Below are positions 46,047-55,085 of a DNA stretch of 64,000 nucleotides, piece by piece. The stretch is from Streptomyces sp. V3I8. Its GTDB lineage: Bacteria; Actinomycetota; Actinomycetes; Streptomycetales; Streptomycetaceae. Position 1 is the stretch's first letter, and each line of letters begins with the position of its first letter. The stretch spans positions 8,122,001-8,186,000 of the forward strand of contig NZ_JAUSZL010000002.1 in assembly GCF_030817535.1 (NCBI RefSeq). Reading direction: 5' to 3'. Made by a program: the position numbers and the translations under genes. The notes under the pieces are model-generated. The model was not told the DNA's origin. It did no database searches and saw only the letters and a list, made by a program, of their open reading frames with translations.

Positions 46047-46760
46047 ATGAAACGGGTTGCCCGAAGTGGTTTGATCATCGCGGCCGCCGCCTCCGGCGCC
46101 GTGGGCGTGACGATGCCGGCGCACGCGGACTCCGCGGCCGACGGTGTCACGGCCAGGTCGCCCGGGGTGATCTCCGGCAACACCATTCAGCTCCCGGTGC
46201 ACGTTCCGGTCAACGCGTGCGGGAACACCGTGAACGTGGTCGGGCTCCTCAACCCCGCCGCGGGCAACGGCTGCGCCGACGAGGGCGGCGACGGCGGAGC
46301 AGGCGGCCACCACGGCTCCGCGGGCGCGGTCGCCGACGGTGTCGAGAAGGAGTCACCGGGCCTGGTCTCCGGCAACGGTGTGCACCTGCCGGTACAGCTG
46401 CCGGTGAACGTCACCGGCAACTCGGTGAGTGTCGTCGGCATCGGCAACCCCTCGGTCGGCAACGAGTCCACGAACACCTCGGCGGACGGGCCGCGGCTCC
46501 CGGACACGCCGTCCGGCCCGAAGCCGGCCCAGCCGTCGCAGCGGCCCGCCGACCGGGCCGAGCCCGCCGACCCGGTGGAGGCCGAGGGATCGCGGATCGT
46601 GCCCCAGGGCGTCCCCAAGGCCGCCCTCGCCCGGACCGGTACGGACCTGATGGCCCCGGCGGCCGCCGCGAGTGCCGCGCTGATGCTGGGCGGAGTCGCG
46701 CTGTACCGCCGCTTCCGGCCCGCCGCCGTACAGGGGTCCGTCCGCCGGGACGGACACTGA
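46047..46760 (+). CDS. chpB: Long chaplin with two chaplin domains and sortase signal
   Basis: 237 residues, ATG 46047 after GGAAGG. A signal peptide (~1-28, cleavage after AHA) is followed by chaplin domain 1 at ~40-77 (ISGNTIQLPVHVPVNACGNT, Cys58 and Cys76) and domain 2 at ~105-143 (VSGNGVHLPVQLPVNVTGNS). A Pro/Asp linker and a C-terminal class E sortase signal LARTG (194-198), hydrophobic helix and Arg tail complete it. Long chaplins are anchored to the wall and form the amyloid-like hydrophobic coat of aerial hyphae. Domain 2 has Thr123 and Ser141 where the cysteines should be. The chpB name rests on layout and nsdB linkage. Confidence 0.85.
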   Translation: MKRVARSGLIIAAAASGAVGVTMPAHADSAADGVTARSPGVISGNTIQLPVHVPVNACGNTVNVVGLLNPAAGNGCADEGGDGGAGGHHGSAGAVADGVEKESPGLVSGNGVHLPVQLPVNVTGNSVSVVGIGNPSVGNESTNTSADGPRLPDTPSGPKPAQPSQRPADRAEPADPVEAEGSRIVPQGVPKAALARTGTDLMAPAAAASAALMLGGVALYRRFRPAAVQGSVRRDGH

Positions 46761-46915
46761 CCCGGATCCGCGGACGCGCACCGGACCGGGCCGTGGTCCT
46801 GCGCGGACCGTGGCAACGGGCGGTGTGCGGACCGTCGTCCTCCGTGGTGCGCTGAACCGGCGCGACGTGTGAGCGCCGCATCGGTTCCCAGCCGAGCGAC
46901 ACCTCCGAGGACGGA

Positions 46916-46948
46916 AGGCCCCACCGGTCACGACGACCGGTGGGGCCT
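46916..46948. terminator. Bidirectional hairpin terminator between chaplin and acyltransferase
   Basis: AGGCCCCACCGGTC pairs perfectly with GACCGGTGGGGCCT around a five-base loop (14-bp stem). The stop codon of the minus-strand acyltransferase (46928-46930) lies inside it. It sits between convergent genes. Confidence 0.8.
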
Positions 46949-48109
46949 CCGTGCACGAGCACCTTCCCCCTCCGGCCCGCCGCCGGCCTGCGCGGGAGCC
47001 TCGGGACGGACGAACATCCACTCCATGCGCGGCTCTACGACGAACCGGAACACCGAGCGGACCGGGCCGGAACACAGCACGGTGACGAGCCCCACGGCGG
47101 CCACGGTGACGACGAACAGCCCGAACGCGGTGTGCAGCCAGGGATGGTCGTACCAGTTCCAGAAACGGGACGACTTGATCACGAAGCCGTGCAGCAGATA
47201 GCCGTACATCGTCCCCGTACCCAGCGTCGTGCACCACAGGTGCCGTCCGGGCACCCAGGACAGGAAGCAGGCCGTCAGGACCAGCGCGAGGCAGAACAGC
47301 GCCGGGGTGGTGAACAGCCCCGCCCAGGCCGGTGCACCCTGGCCCGTGACGCTGCCCCGGTGGTAGAGCCAGCCGGCGCCGAACCAGGGCGCCACCGCGT
47401 ACGCCGTGACCAGGGCCGCCGCGGCCACCGGCAGCGCGAGCAGCCGTACGCGCCAGGTCCGCAGCCGTTCGAAGTGCTCGGCGCGCAGCGTCAGTCCGAG
47501 CACGAAGAACGGCAGGAAGCCCAGGACCCGCTGGATCGAGATGTCCCCGCCCAGATCCGGAGAGACGGCGGCCAGCACCGCGAACCCCATGGCGACCGGC
47601 ACCGGGTGGCGCAGCGTCAGCCAGATCGGTGTGGTCAGCCGCCAGATGAAGAGGGCGACCAGGAACCACATCACGTACCAGGGATCCAGCAGGCTCAGCG
47701 GGTAGCCGGGATCGTCCCGCGCCCACCGGTAGAACAGCGTGTACGCGGTCTCGAAGACCAGGTACGGCACGACGACGCTCGTCAGGAGCCGCCGCACCCG
47801 GCCCGGCGCCATGTCGAAGCTCCGCGAGAAGTAGCCGGAGACGAGGGCGAACGCGGGCATGTGGAAGGCGTACACGGTCAGGTACGCGGCGGTGGCGAAC
47901 CGGCTCCCTTGGGTCAGCGGTTCCCAGGCGTGACCACAGGCCACCAGCACGATGGTGAGGTATTTCGCGTTGTCGAAGTACGGGTCCCGTCCGCCGGCCG
48001 ACGGGCTGCCGCCCCGCGGTACCGGGACCGCCGGGAGCGCCGGGACCGCCGGGCGTTCCCGGGGCGCCGGGGGCGGCGGATGCGCGGGGGCTGACAGATC
48101 GTGCGACAC
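46928..48109 (-). CDS. Membrane acyltransferase (acyltransferase 3 / fucose-4-O-acetylase-like)
   Basis: 393 residues; GTG 48109 gives better spacing from AGGAG than GTG 48112. A Pro-rich cytoplasmic N-terminus (~1-40) precedes about ten membrane helices. The first helix carries the family signature YFDNAKYLTIVLVACGHAWE, with the catalytic-type His, and FHMPAFALVSGYFSR follows. Such proteins transfer acetyl groups from acetyl-CoA to sugars or lipids at the membrane. Being next to a chaplin gene is suggestive, but co-function is not shown; the two genes converge. Confidence 0.83.
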   Translation of the reverse strand: MSHDLSAPAHPPPPAPRERPAVPALPAVPVPRGGSPSAGGRDPYFDNAKYLTIVLVACGHAWEPLTQGSRFATAAYLTVYAFHMPAFALVSGYFSRSFDMAPGRVRRLLTSVVVPYLVFETAYTLFYRWARDDPGYPLSLLDPWYVMWFLVALFIWRLTTPIWLTLRHPVPVAMGFAVLAAVSPDLGGDISIQRVLGFLPFFVLGLTLRAEHFERLRTWRVRLLALPVAAAALVTAYAVAPWFGAGWLYHRGSVTGQGAPAWAGLFTTPALFCLALVLTACFLSWVPGRHLWCTTLGTGTMYGYLLHGFVIKSSRFWNWYDHPWLHTAFGLFVVTVAAVGLVTVLCSGPVRSVFRFVVEPRMEWMFVRPEAPAQAGGGPEGEGARARRPHRSS

Positions 48110-48326
48110 CACATCTCCTGGCCTCGGCGGCGGTGGGTGATCCCCTCCGCCTGCCCCGTCCTGTACGGCTCAGTCGTGCCCCGCGTTCGCCGCCGCCGGC
48201 GGTTCCCCGCGGCCGGTCCTCCTGCGAACCCAGGCGACGGCCCCGGGGCGACGGCTCCGGGGTGCCGGTCCCGGGGTGATCCGAAACTCCGTTGCCGGGG
48301 CGGCCCGCGGATGCTGGAGTGACCCC

Positions 48327-49106
48327 ATGGATCACGAAGCGGTGCTGGCCCTGTTCGACCGGGAGATGCGTGAGGGCGCGCAGCCCTACGGTCCCGATTC
48401 CGTCGTGGAGCGGGTCGGCGGGGTGGTCCGGCACGTCGGACCCGAGCACGGCTGGAACGGCGTCCTGTGGTCGGACCTGACGGAGTCCGACGCGGACGAG
48501 GTCATCGCCGAACAGGCGCGCCACTTCGCCCGGTCGGGCCACGAGTTCGAGTGGAAGCTGTACGGGCACGACCGGCCGGCCGACCTCGGAGAGCGGCTGC
48601 GGGCCGCCGGGTTCGCACCCGGGCCGACGGAGACCCTGATGATCGCCGAGACCGGCGCGCTGAGCCTGGACGCGGAGCCTCCGCGGGGCGTCGGGCTGCG
48701 GTCCGTCACCGACGCGGCGGGCGTCGACCTCGTGGTCGACGTGCACGAACAGGCCTTCGGCACGTCCGGCACCCGGCTGCGCAGCCAACTGCTCGCCCAA
48801 CTGGACGAGCACCCGGACACCGTGGTCGTGGTCGTGGCCCTCGCCGACGGTGCCCCGGTCAGCTCTGCCCGGATGGAGCTCGTCCCCGGCACCCGGTTCG
48901 CCGGCCTGTGGGGCGGCGGCACCGTCGAGGCCTGGCGCGGCCGCGGCATCTACCGCGCCCTGGTCGCCCACCGCGCCCGTGTCGCCGCCGAGCGCGGCTA
49001 CCGCTACCTCCAGGTGGACGCCTCCGACCAGAGCCGGCCCATCCTCCAGCGGCTCGGTTTCGCACCGCTCACCACGACGACGCCGTACGTCCGCCCGGCA
49101 CCGTAG
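48327..49106 (+). CDS. GNAT N-acetyltransferase
   Basis: 259 residues, ATG 48327 after GGAGTGA. The C-terminal GNAT fold (~125-255) shows motif A (VEAWRGRGIYRALVAHRARV, acetyl-CoA pyrophosphate loop) and motif B (GYRYLQVDASDQSRPILQRL). The N-terminal ~110 residues are a degenerate GNAT-like or substrate-binding part. No substrate can be named. It is divergent from the membrane acyltransferase and has its own promoter region. Confidence 0.8.
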   Translation: MDHEAVLALFDREMREGAQPYGPDSVVERVGGVVRHVGPEHGWNGVLWSDLTESDADEVIAEQARHFARSGHEFEWKLYGHDRPADLGERLRAAGFAPGPTETLMIAETGALSLDAEPPRGVGLRSVTDAAGVDLVVDVHEQAFGTSGTRLRSQLLAQLDEHPDTVVVVVALADGAPVSSARMELVPGTRFAGLWGGGTVEAWRGRGIYRALVAHRARVAAERGYRYLQVDASDQSRPILQRLGFAPLTTTTPYVRPAP

Positions 49107-49354
49107 CCGGACGCCGGGGCCGGGCGCCGGGGCCCGGTGGCGGGAACTCGGAGGCCGGCCCGTCCCGGCCGCACGGTCGGTCCTCCGGTGAACACGGGCC
49201 GAATGCGGGCCGAACGGGCCGCCGCCGAGGGCCGGTTGGCCCCGCGTAGCGGCAACGCGTCCGTGGCATGCTCCAGGTGTTGGGTCACGTCGTCCCGGGA
49301 TCGGCCTCCCGTGACGCCACGTCTCTCCCGCGCCGTGGGCACGGTCGAGGCCGC

Positions 49355-49397
49355 GGGCCCGCCGACGCCCCGGGGGGAGACGTGTCGGCGGGCCCGA
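49355..49397. terminator. Hairpin with 13-bp stem in a 352-bp gap
   Basis: CGGGCCCGCCGAC pairs perfectly with GTCGGCGGGCCCG across a 17-base loop, between two convergent acetyltransferase genes. Nothing else in 49107-49458 looks like a gene. Confidence 0.6.
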
Positions 49398-49458
49398 AAA
49401 CGTACTTCCCGCCCCCGCGTCCCACCCCCGTGCTCCGCACCGCGGTACGGACGCGGCC

Positions 49459-50406
49459 TCACAGGTCGAGCTGGTACTCCACCGCCTGGTGCGTGGGCAG
49501 GTAGCCGAGCGCGTCGTTGATGCCGCGCATGCGGGTGTTGCTGTCGGCCGTGTCGGTGAGCAGGCCCCCGAGCTCCGGGTGGCGCTCGCGGGCCCGGCGC
49601 ACGGACTCCGCCTTCATCCACAGACCCAGCCCGTGCCCCCGGTGCTCGGGCAGCACGCCGGTCCCGTAGTGCCGGCCGTCGCCCCGGCCGTCGCCCGGTA
49701 CGACCAGTTCGGAGAAACCGACGACCGACTCGTCCGCCGTGCGCACCACGGCGACGGTGTGCAGCAGTTCACCGCGCGCGGCGACGGCGTCGGCGGCGGC
49801 GCGCACCCGGTCCACGTCCCAGACGACCGTGCCGTAGTCGGTCCCCTCCATCGGCATGTCGTCCATGGCCCGCCGCGACGCGGCGAAGGACAGGGCCAGT
49901 TCGGGCGGCACCGTGCCCTCCCACCGGACCAACCGGTATCCCTCGTGCGGCTGCCGGACGATGTCGTCCATCCGTCGCAGGTCGGCGTCGGCCAGCGGCA
50001 GCCTGGCGTAGGTCAGCGCGAGGACCCGGCGGAAACCGCGGGCCGCCAGGAAACGGTCGCCGGACGAGCCGTCCTCGGCCTGCGCCAGGAGCGAGCGGCG
50101 GCCGTCGTCACGCGCCGCCGAGACCGCCGCCGCCAGCAGCCGGCTGCCGACGCCCTGCCGTCGTTCACAACGGTGCACGCCGAGCTCGAGTTCGGCGAGA
50201 TGCCTCTGCCCCCGGCCGGTGAACAGCCGCAGGAAGGCGGATCCCGCCGGTATCCCCTCGTCGTCGGACGCGAGCCAGGCCGACCGGGTGCCCGAGGCGG
50301 TGGGTGCGGGATCGGTGAGCGCGGTGATGCGGTGGGGCAAGAGGTCTCCGTCACGGTCGGTGTGGACTTCGGGGAAGCCGCAGACGCTAGCCGCGCCGGA
50401 GAACAC
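49459..50406 (-). CDS. Tandem-domain GNAT acetyltransferase
   Basis: 315 residues if GTG 50406 is used; the site is weak, so the first ~15 residues are uncertain. Two GNAT domains are fused. The N-terminal one (~30-150) has LGVHRCERRQGVGSRLLAAA; the C-terminal one (~165-315) has YGTGVLPEHRGHGLGLWMKA and TADSNTRMRGINDALGY. Both acetyl-CoA loops look usable. Two-domain GNATs of this kind in Streptomyces often modify amines in small molecules or give resistance. The substrate is unknown. Confidence 0.8.
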   Translation of the reverse strand: MFSGAASVCGFPEVHTDRDGDLLPHRITALTDPAPTASGTRSAWLASDDEGIPAGSAFLRLFTGRGQRHLAELELGVHRCERRQGVGSRLLAAAVSAARDDGRRSLLAQAEDGSSGDRFLAARGFRRVLALTYARLPLADADLRRMDDIVRQPHEGYRLVRWEGTVPPELALSFAASRRAMDDMPMEGTDYGTVVWDVDRVRAAADAVAARGELLHTVAVVRTADESVVGFSELVVPGDGRGDGRHYGTGVLPEHRGHGLGLWMKAESVRRARERHPELGGLLTDTADSNTRMRGINDALGYLPTHQAVEYQLDL

Positions 50407-50532
50407 CCCGCAACACCATTACGTACGCTGATGATCAGGACCCGGCGCCGGGCAACTACGGCAGTACACCGACCGGTTGCCGGCCGGGCCGGACGGGACC
50501 GGGGCCGGCGGTACACGCGGGGCGCCGGCGGA

Positions 50533-51099
50533 TCAGGGCGTGTGCGGGGTGCCGCTGAGGCTCCAGGTCCGTAACGTGGCCTCCCGGTTCCGTGACGTCC
50601 GGTGCACGGGCTCGTCGTCGGTGAGGGCGAAGCCGGCGGCCCGGGCGACGCCGGCACTGGCCGTATTGGCCTCCTCGATGCGCAGCACCACCCGCCGGGC
50701 GTCCGCGTGACGCACGGCGTAGGCGGCGAGCAGCCGGACCGCACGGGAGGCGAGACCCCGGCCGCGGTGGGCGGCGCCGACGCCGTACGCGATCTCGACG
50801 TCTCGCTCGTCGGTCCCGCTGCGGAACAGCAGCACCTCGCCCCGGGGCAGCACCGCGTCCGTGGTGATCGCGAACTGAGCCCTGCGCCCCTGGGCCCGCG
50901 CCTCCCGGGCGTCGGCGAGGTAGGCGAGGGCCGCCGGCCTGTCGAACGGCGAGGCCACCGGGGTCCAGCGGGCCATCTCGGGGTCCTCGTACAGGGCGAT
51001 CAGCGAGTCCAGGTCGCCCTCGGACCATTCGCGCAGGTGAACTCCCTCTCCTTCGAGGCGCAGGTGCGTGGGCGGGATGAGCGTCGGCGGACTGTCCAT
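50533..51099 (-). CDS. RimJ/RimL-type GNAT acetyltransferase with a TTA codon
   Basis: 188 residues from ATG 51099; the open frame continues upstream through the next gene, but an AGGA site supports this start. GNAT fold of the ribosomal-protein acetyltransferase type: LREWSEGDLDSLIALYEDPE, YGVGAAHRGRGLASRAVRLL (acetyl-CoA loop), VLRIEEANTASAGVARAAGF. Codon 176 (50572-50574) is TTA, so full-length product should need the bldA tRNA. It lies downstream of a phosphotransferase gene on the same strand with a 52-bp gap, possibly one operon. Confidence 0.83.
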   Translation of the reverse strand: MDSPPTLIPPTHLRLEGEGVHLREWSEGDLDSLIALYEDPEMARWTPVASPFDRPAALAYLADAREARAQGRRAQFAITTDAVLPRGEVLLFRSGTDERDVEIAYGVGAAHRGRGLASRAVRLLAAYAVRHADARRVVLRIEEANTASAGVARAAGFALTDDEPVHRTSRNREATLRTWSLSGTPHTP

Positions 51100-51151
51100 G
51101 GGGTGATCCTGCACCGCGCGCGGACGTGCGGCCAAGGGCGCGTGGTCCCGC

Positions 51152-52387
51152 TCACCGCGCCGGGGCGCGCCCCGGGACGGCCAGGCACGGGTCGGGAGCG
51201 GCCGCGCGGCGCACCGCCTCGCGGACCGCCGACGCGGGATCACCCTGGTGATAGACCCGTTCGGACGGTTCGATGCCGTCCAGGAACTCCTGGTAACGCA
51301 CCGCGGACGCGAGGGGCGCGAGCGGTTCGGCGACGACCAGGGCGCGGGCGGGATCGCTGCCCGGGACCCGTGCCCGCCACGCGTCGGCCCAGGCGCGGGC
51401 GGTGCTCGCGCGCACCGCCGCAGGGAGGAAGGAGCCGAGGCGCAGACCGTCGAGGACCGGGTTGCCCCAGTGTGCGTCGGCGAAGTCGACGACCACCGGC
51501 GGGCCGCCGTCGGCACGCCAGTTGCCCGGGTGGAAGTCGCCGTGCACGACCGTGTCCGGCAGTCCGCACTCCTCGAGCGACCGCCAGCGGTCGGCCAGCG
51601 CCCGTGCGAGGTCCAGTTCCCGGGCGGTGAGTTCGGCGCGGACGGGACCGTCGAGGAGTTCCGCCACGCGTTCGGCGAGGACGGCCGTCCGGCGGTCCGG
51701 CACGGAGGCGGGCCGTTCGCCCGGCCGCTCGGCGAGGGCCGCCTGCGCGGCGGCGAACCGCCGGGCACCCGAGGCGGCGGTCCGGGCCGACGCGCGCCAG
51801 CAGTCCTCGCCCGGAACGTGCTCCATCAGGACGTACCCGTCGGCGGAACCGAGGACGGTGGGCACCAGACCCGGGTCGATCCGGGCGAACGCGGCGATGA
51901 CCTCCGCCTCGTCGGCGGCGAAGTGCGGGGTGGCCTTGAGCCAGACCGGTCCCCGGCCGGTGGGCAGCCGGAAGAGCCCGGCCAGGTTCCAGGTACGGCG
52001 CTGCTCCACCGGTCCGGTCACCGGCCGCCCCGCCGCGGCCAGGGTGCGCGTCGCCCCGTCGAGCAGCCCGTGCAGGCCGTCGGCGTCCGCCCACCGTGCC
52101 CGCAGCGGCTCGTCCCCGCTCAACGCCCCCGGATCCGCCGGAAGCCGGAGCGGTACGCGCGGACGCTCCAACGCCTGGACGTGGTAGGTCACATGACCGT
52201 CGCGTCCGTCCCCGCCGCCCTCCACGGACAGCAGGCGCAGCACCAGCACCTCCACGCCCAGGACCTTCCGCAGCCGCAGGACGACCGGCTCGACCTCGGC
52301 CCACCGCGGTACGTCGACGGGGAAGGGGCCGGCGACGCCGAGGAGGTCCTCGCCCGATGTCACCCACGCGCTGAAAGTACGGCTCAC
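51152..52387 (-). CDS. Aminoglycoside-phosphotransferase-family protein
   Basis: 411 residues from GTG 52387 (MSRTFSAWV); the ribosome site is weak and the frame is open to 52537. The first ~100 residues are an extra alpha/beta domain. The kinase-like part (~130-400) has VWLKATPHFAADEAEVIAAF, YVLMEHVPGEDCW (hinge), VVHGDFHPGNWRAD (catalytic Asp and Asn) and VVVDFADAHWGNPVLD (metal Asp). The APH motifs are intact. Substrates of such proteins range from antibiotics to sugars or homoserine; none can be assigned here. Confidence 0.8.
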   Translation of the reverse strand: MSRTFSAWVTSGEDLLGVAGPFPVDVPRWAEVEPVVLRLRKVLGVEVLVLRLLSVEGGGDGRDGHVTYHVQALERPRVPLRLPADPGALSGDEPLRARWADADGLHGLLDGATRTLAAAGRPVTGPVEQRRTWNLAGLFRLPTGRGPVWLKATPHFAADEAEVIAAFARIDPGLVPTVLGSADGYVLMEHVPGEDCWRASARTAASGARRFAAAQAALAERPGERPASVPDRRTAVLAERVAELLDGPVRAELTARELDLARALADRWRSLEECGLPDTVVHGDFHPGNWRADGGPPVVVDFADAHWGNPVLDGLRLGSFLPAAVRASTARAWADAWRARVPGSDPARALVVAEPLAPLASAVRYQEFLDGIEPSERVYHQGDPASAVREAVRRAAAPDPCLAVPGRAPAR

Positions 52388-52500
52388 CGCGACAGTGTGG
52401 GCGCGGCGGACGGCGTACGGCCAGTGGATATCGCCGGGACCCGAGCCCCGGACGCCGGGACGGAAGAAGGTCCGGGACGCCCTCACCGACGCGTGTGCGA

Positions 52501-52526
52501 GCCGGCCCGTGGCGCTACGGGCCGGC
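52501..52526 (-). terminator. Hairpin terminator after SPW-repeat gene
   Basis: GCCGGCCCGT pairs perfectly with ACGGGCCGGC around a six-base loop, 28 bp beyond the stop of the minus-strand SPW gene. Confidence 0.6.
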
Positions 52527-52553
52527 CCGCGGCTCATCCGTGCGGGTGCCGCG

Positions 52554-52994
52554 CTACCTCTTCGACGTGTTCTTCGCCGAGGCGGTCAGACACACGAACC
52601 CGAGCATCAGGGTCAGGGCGCCGATGATGATGTTGTTGATCACGACGCCCGTGTCGGGGCTGCTGCCCACGATCCACGGCGCGATGATCATCCAGACGCC
52701 CATCGCGCACATGGCGCCGCTCAGGCCGTACATCCGCGCCGGGTTGGTGGTGAAGCCGAGAGCCAGCACGCAGATCGCGATGCCCACGATGAGGTTGTGC
52801 GTCATGAGGGCCGACTGGCTCGACGTGTAGTGCAGGATCCATGGGGAGGCGGCGCAGTACAGACCGAGCAGGAACACCGGTCCGTCCACGAGCGCCACAT
52901 CGCGACCCCCGAGCATGCGGGCGTAGCGGTCCCGCATCTCCGGTACATCGGGGTGGGTGGCGATGTCCCCTCTGGTGTTCGAGACGTTGGCCAT
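52554..52994 (-). CDS. SPW-repeat integral membrane protein
   Basis: 146 residues, ATG 52994 after GGAGT. Four membrane helices form two hairpins, each with the SPW-type motif: LYCAASPWILHYT (~48-60) and VWMIIAPWIVGSS (~105-117). SPW-repeat proteins are small actinobacterial and proteobacterial membrane proteins of unknown function, with the motif at helix ends. The N-terminal ~35 residues are hydrophilic. It is preceded by a 260-bp AT-richer region that probably holds its promoter. Confidence 0.85.
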   Translation of the reverse strand: MANVSNTRGDIATHPDVPEMRDRYARMLGGRDVALVDGPVFLLGLYCAASPWILHYTSSQSALMTHNLIVGIAICVLALGFTTNPARMYGLSGAMCAMGVWMIIAPWIVGSSPDTGVVINNIIIGALTLMLGFVCLTASAKNTSKR

Positions 52995-53254
52995 GATGTG
53001 ACTCCTTTTTTGTCTCCGCTGTCTCCGCTGTCTCCGCAGACCCGACCGTGACGGTGCGGTGTACGGCGTCCGATACCTGTGTCCATTCTGCGCTTATTTT
53101 CCCTTTATGTGCACTCGTGGGGCGTGGGAGTTTCAGGGAGCGGCAACGGACGGAAACGGACGGGCACCGGAAGGGCCGCGTCGACCAGGACGGTTGTCCT
53201 TCGGGTGTGACGGCGGCCGGGGACGGAAGCAGCTGTCCGCGGGGGGCGGCACGG

Positions 53255-54019
53255 TCAGGCCGGGAACGTCATCAGGGCCAGCGGCGACGAGGTCGGCCGC
53301 GCGGAACCGCCCGCCGGCTCGACGGTGATGCCCATACCGGACGCCTTGTCCACCGTCCCCTCCAGGAGGACGGGCCCGGTCGTCCGGCCGGGATCCATCA
53401 GCCCGGCGGACCGCATGGTGCCCCCGTCGTCGAACCACAGCTGGTAGACCTTGCCGTTCGGCGGGCTCGCCATGCCGGAGGCGATGAAGACCGCCCTGTC
53501 GCGGCTCTTCGAGACGACGACCGTGCCGCGGGCCCCGTCCGCCAGTCCGGCGGTGCGGGTCCTGGCGTCCGGGGCGGCCAGCACCGCCGCGATCGCGTCC
53601 GTGCGCCGCTCGGACTGCCGCGCCTGCTCCTGGGCGTCCTCGGCCCGGTCGTACTGCCACACCGCCGTGCCGCCGAACGCGGCCACCCCGGCCAGGCAGG
53701 CGGCGAGCGCCCACCGCGACAGCCGGCGCGCGCGGCTGCCGCGGCCCGGGGACCGCAGCGGGGACCGCACCGGGGACGTGCCGCGCGGGCTCTCCTGGCG
53801 GACCGTCGCGATCCGCTGCATGACCTGGTCCTTGAGCGCGGCGGACGGGGTCGCGGACACCGCGAGCCCGAGCCGGGCCGCGGTCTCGCTCAGCTCGAGG
53901 GCCTCCTGGGCGCAGGCCTCGCAGTCGGCCGCATGGCGTTCGAACTCGACCCGTTCGTCCTCGGAGAGTGCGTGCAGTGCGTACGCGCCCGTCAGGGTGT
54001 GCAGGTCGACGGTGCTCAT
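53255..54019 (-). CDS. Anti-sigma factor, RskA-like (zinc-binding ZAS type)
   Basis: 254 residues, ATG 54019 overlapping the sigma gene stop by ATGA. The N-terminal cytoplasmic anti-sigma domain has the zinc motif HAADCEAC (H-x3-C-x2-C, ~29-36). One membrane helix (~102-122, WALAACLAGVAAFGGTAVW) follows, then an extracytoplasmic RskA domain (KVYQLWFDDGG, GITVEPAGGSARPTSSPLAL). It should hold the upstream-encoded ECF factor at the membrane until regulated proteolysis releases it. Translational coupling keeps the pair in balance. Confidence 0.9.
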   Translation of the reverse strand: MSTVDLHTLTGAYALHALSEDERVEFERHAADCEACAQEALELSETAARLGLAVSATPSAALKDQVMQRIATVRQESPRGTSPVRSPLRSPGRGSRARRLSRWALAACLAGVAAFGGTAVWQYDRAEDAQEQARQSERRTDAIAAVLAAPDARTRTAGLADGARGTVVVSKSRDRAVFIASGMASPPNGKVYQLWFDDGGTMRSAGLMDPGRTTGPVLLEGTVDKASGMGITVEPAGGSARPTSSPLALMTFPA

Positions 54020-54600
54020 ACGGCGGCCCCCAGGCAGTCACGCAGGCGGATGAGACCGTCGCGCAGCCGCGTCTTGACCGTGCCGAGCGGCAGGGCCAGC
54101 GACTCGGCCACCTCCCGGTAGGTCAGACCGCGGTAGTACGCCAGCGTGACGGACTGGCGCTGCAGCTCGGTGAGCGTGCGCAGACAGCGTCGGACTTGTT
54201 CGCGTTCCAACCGGGCTTCCACCTGTTCCGTCACCTCGTCGTACTCGGGGGCGTGGTCGAGCAGCGCCGCCCTGTGCTCACGTGCGGCCGAGGCCTCGAC
54301 CGAGCGGACCCGGTCGACGGCGCGCTGGTGGGCGAGGGTGAGCACCCAGTTGATCACCGAGCCGCGGTCGTTCCGGTAGCGGGCGGCGGACCGCCACACC
54401 TCGACCAGTACTTCCTGGGTCACCTCCTCCGACTGGGCCCGGTCGCGCAGCACGCTGCGCACGACACCCAGGACGGGACCCACCACGGCGTCGTACAGCC
54501 GGGCGAAGGCCTGCTGGTCCCCGAGGGCGACACCGCCCATCAGGTCCTGCAGGTCCGGTTCGGCCGAGGGGTTCCTGCCGATGTGCACGGCTTCTTTCAC
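54016..54600 (-). CDS. ECF sigma factor, SigK-like
   Basis: 194 residues from GTG 54600, chosen for its GGAGG site; the longer frame upstream is Arg/Pro-rich noise. Region 2 (~25-95): DQQAFARLYDAVVGPV, EVTQEVLVEVWRSAARY, SVINWVLTLAHQRAVDRVR. Region 4 (~130-190): CLRTLTELQRQSVTLAYYRG and YREVAESLALPLGTVKTRLR. The length and the co-encoded RskA-like anti-sigma factor fit the SigK group. Target promoters cannot be read here. A 485-bp region lies upstream. Confidence 0.9.
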   Translation of the reverse strand: MKEAVHIGRNPSAEPDLQDLMGGVALGDQQAFARLYDAVVGPVLGVVRSVLRDRAQSEEVTQEVLVEVWRSAARYRNDRGSVINWVLTLAHQRAVDRVRSVEASAAREHRAALLDHAPEYDEVTEQVEARLEREQVRRCLRTLTELQRQSVTLAYYRGLTYREVAESLALPLGTVKTRLRDGLIRLRDCLGAAV

Positions 54601-55085
54601 GAGGGGGTCCTCCGGGGGCGGGCTTCGTACGGCTGGAATCCGTTGCCGGGAGGCAGGCGGATTGGTCACGGGCGGATCTCTCCTGCGCCTTCGCGCGCGA
54701 AGGCACCGCGCGGAGGGCGAGTCCGGGGCGCCGTCGGTGGTCCAGGACGGGGCCCCGGACCGCCCTGCCGGTCCGGGGGGCCGAACGCCGGACCGGCGCC
54801 CCTCCCGAAACAGCCGACTGCCCCGGGAGGGGGGTTCGAAAGGTGCCCGCACGGCTCTGCGGGTCCGCGGTCCGGAATTCCGGGCCCCTGAGCCCTTTCT
54901 CCTCCGTACTTCCGGCAGGACGCGCCGCCCGGATGCACCGGAGCGCCGCCGGTCCCGTCCGTGTCACCGCCACCGCCACCGCCACCGCCACCGGCGTCGG
55001 CGGTTGGAGGGGAGACGGCGGCGCATCGCTTCCGCATCGAACTGACGCGCGAGCCCGGTGTGTCCGTTCGCCCGGGCCGCCCGCT
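54601..55085. other. 485-bp non-coding region between two ECF sigma genes
   Basis: It should hold the promoter and leader of the SigK-like operon and the 3' end of the LitS-like gene. It contains a (CCGCCA)-type hexanucleotide run of about five copies (54965-54994) and several GC hairpins. No coding sequence with a credible start or codon pattern was seen. Confidence 0.5.

Noticed and set aside
54965..54994. (CCGCCA) hexanucleotide run as a regulatory repeat
   Set aside because: Simple GC repeats of this size are common in Streptomyces non-coding DNA; no sign of function.
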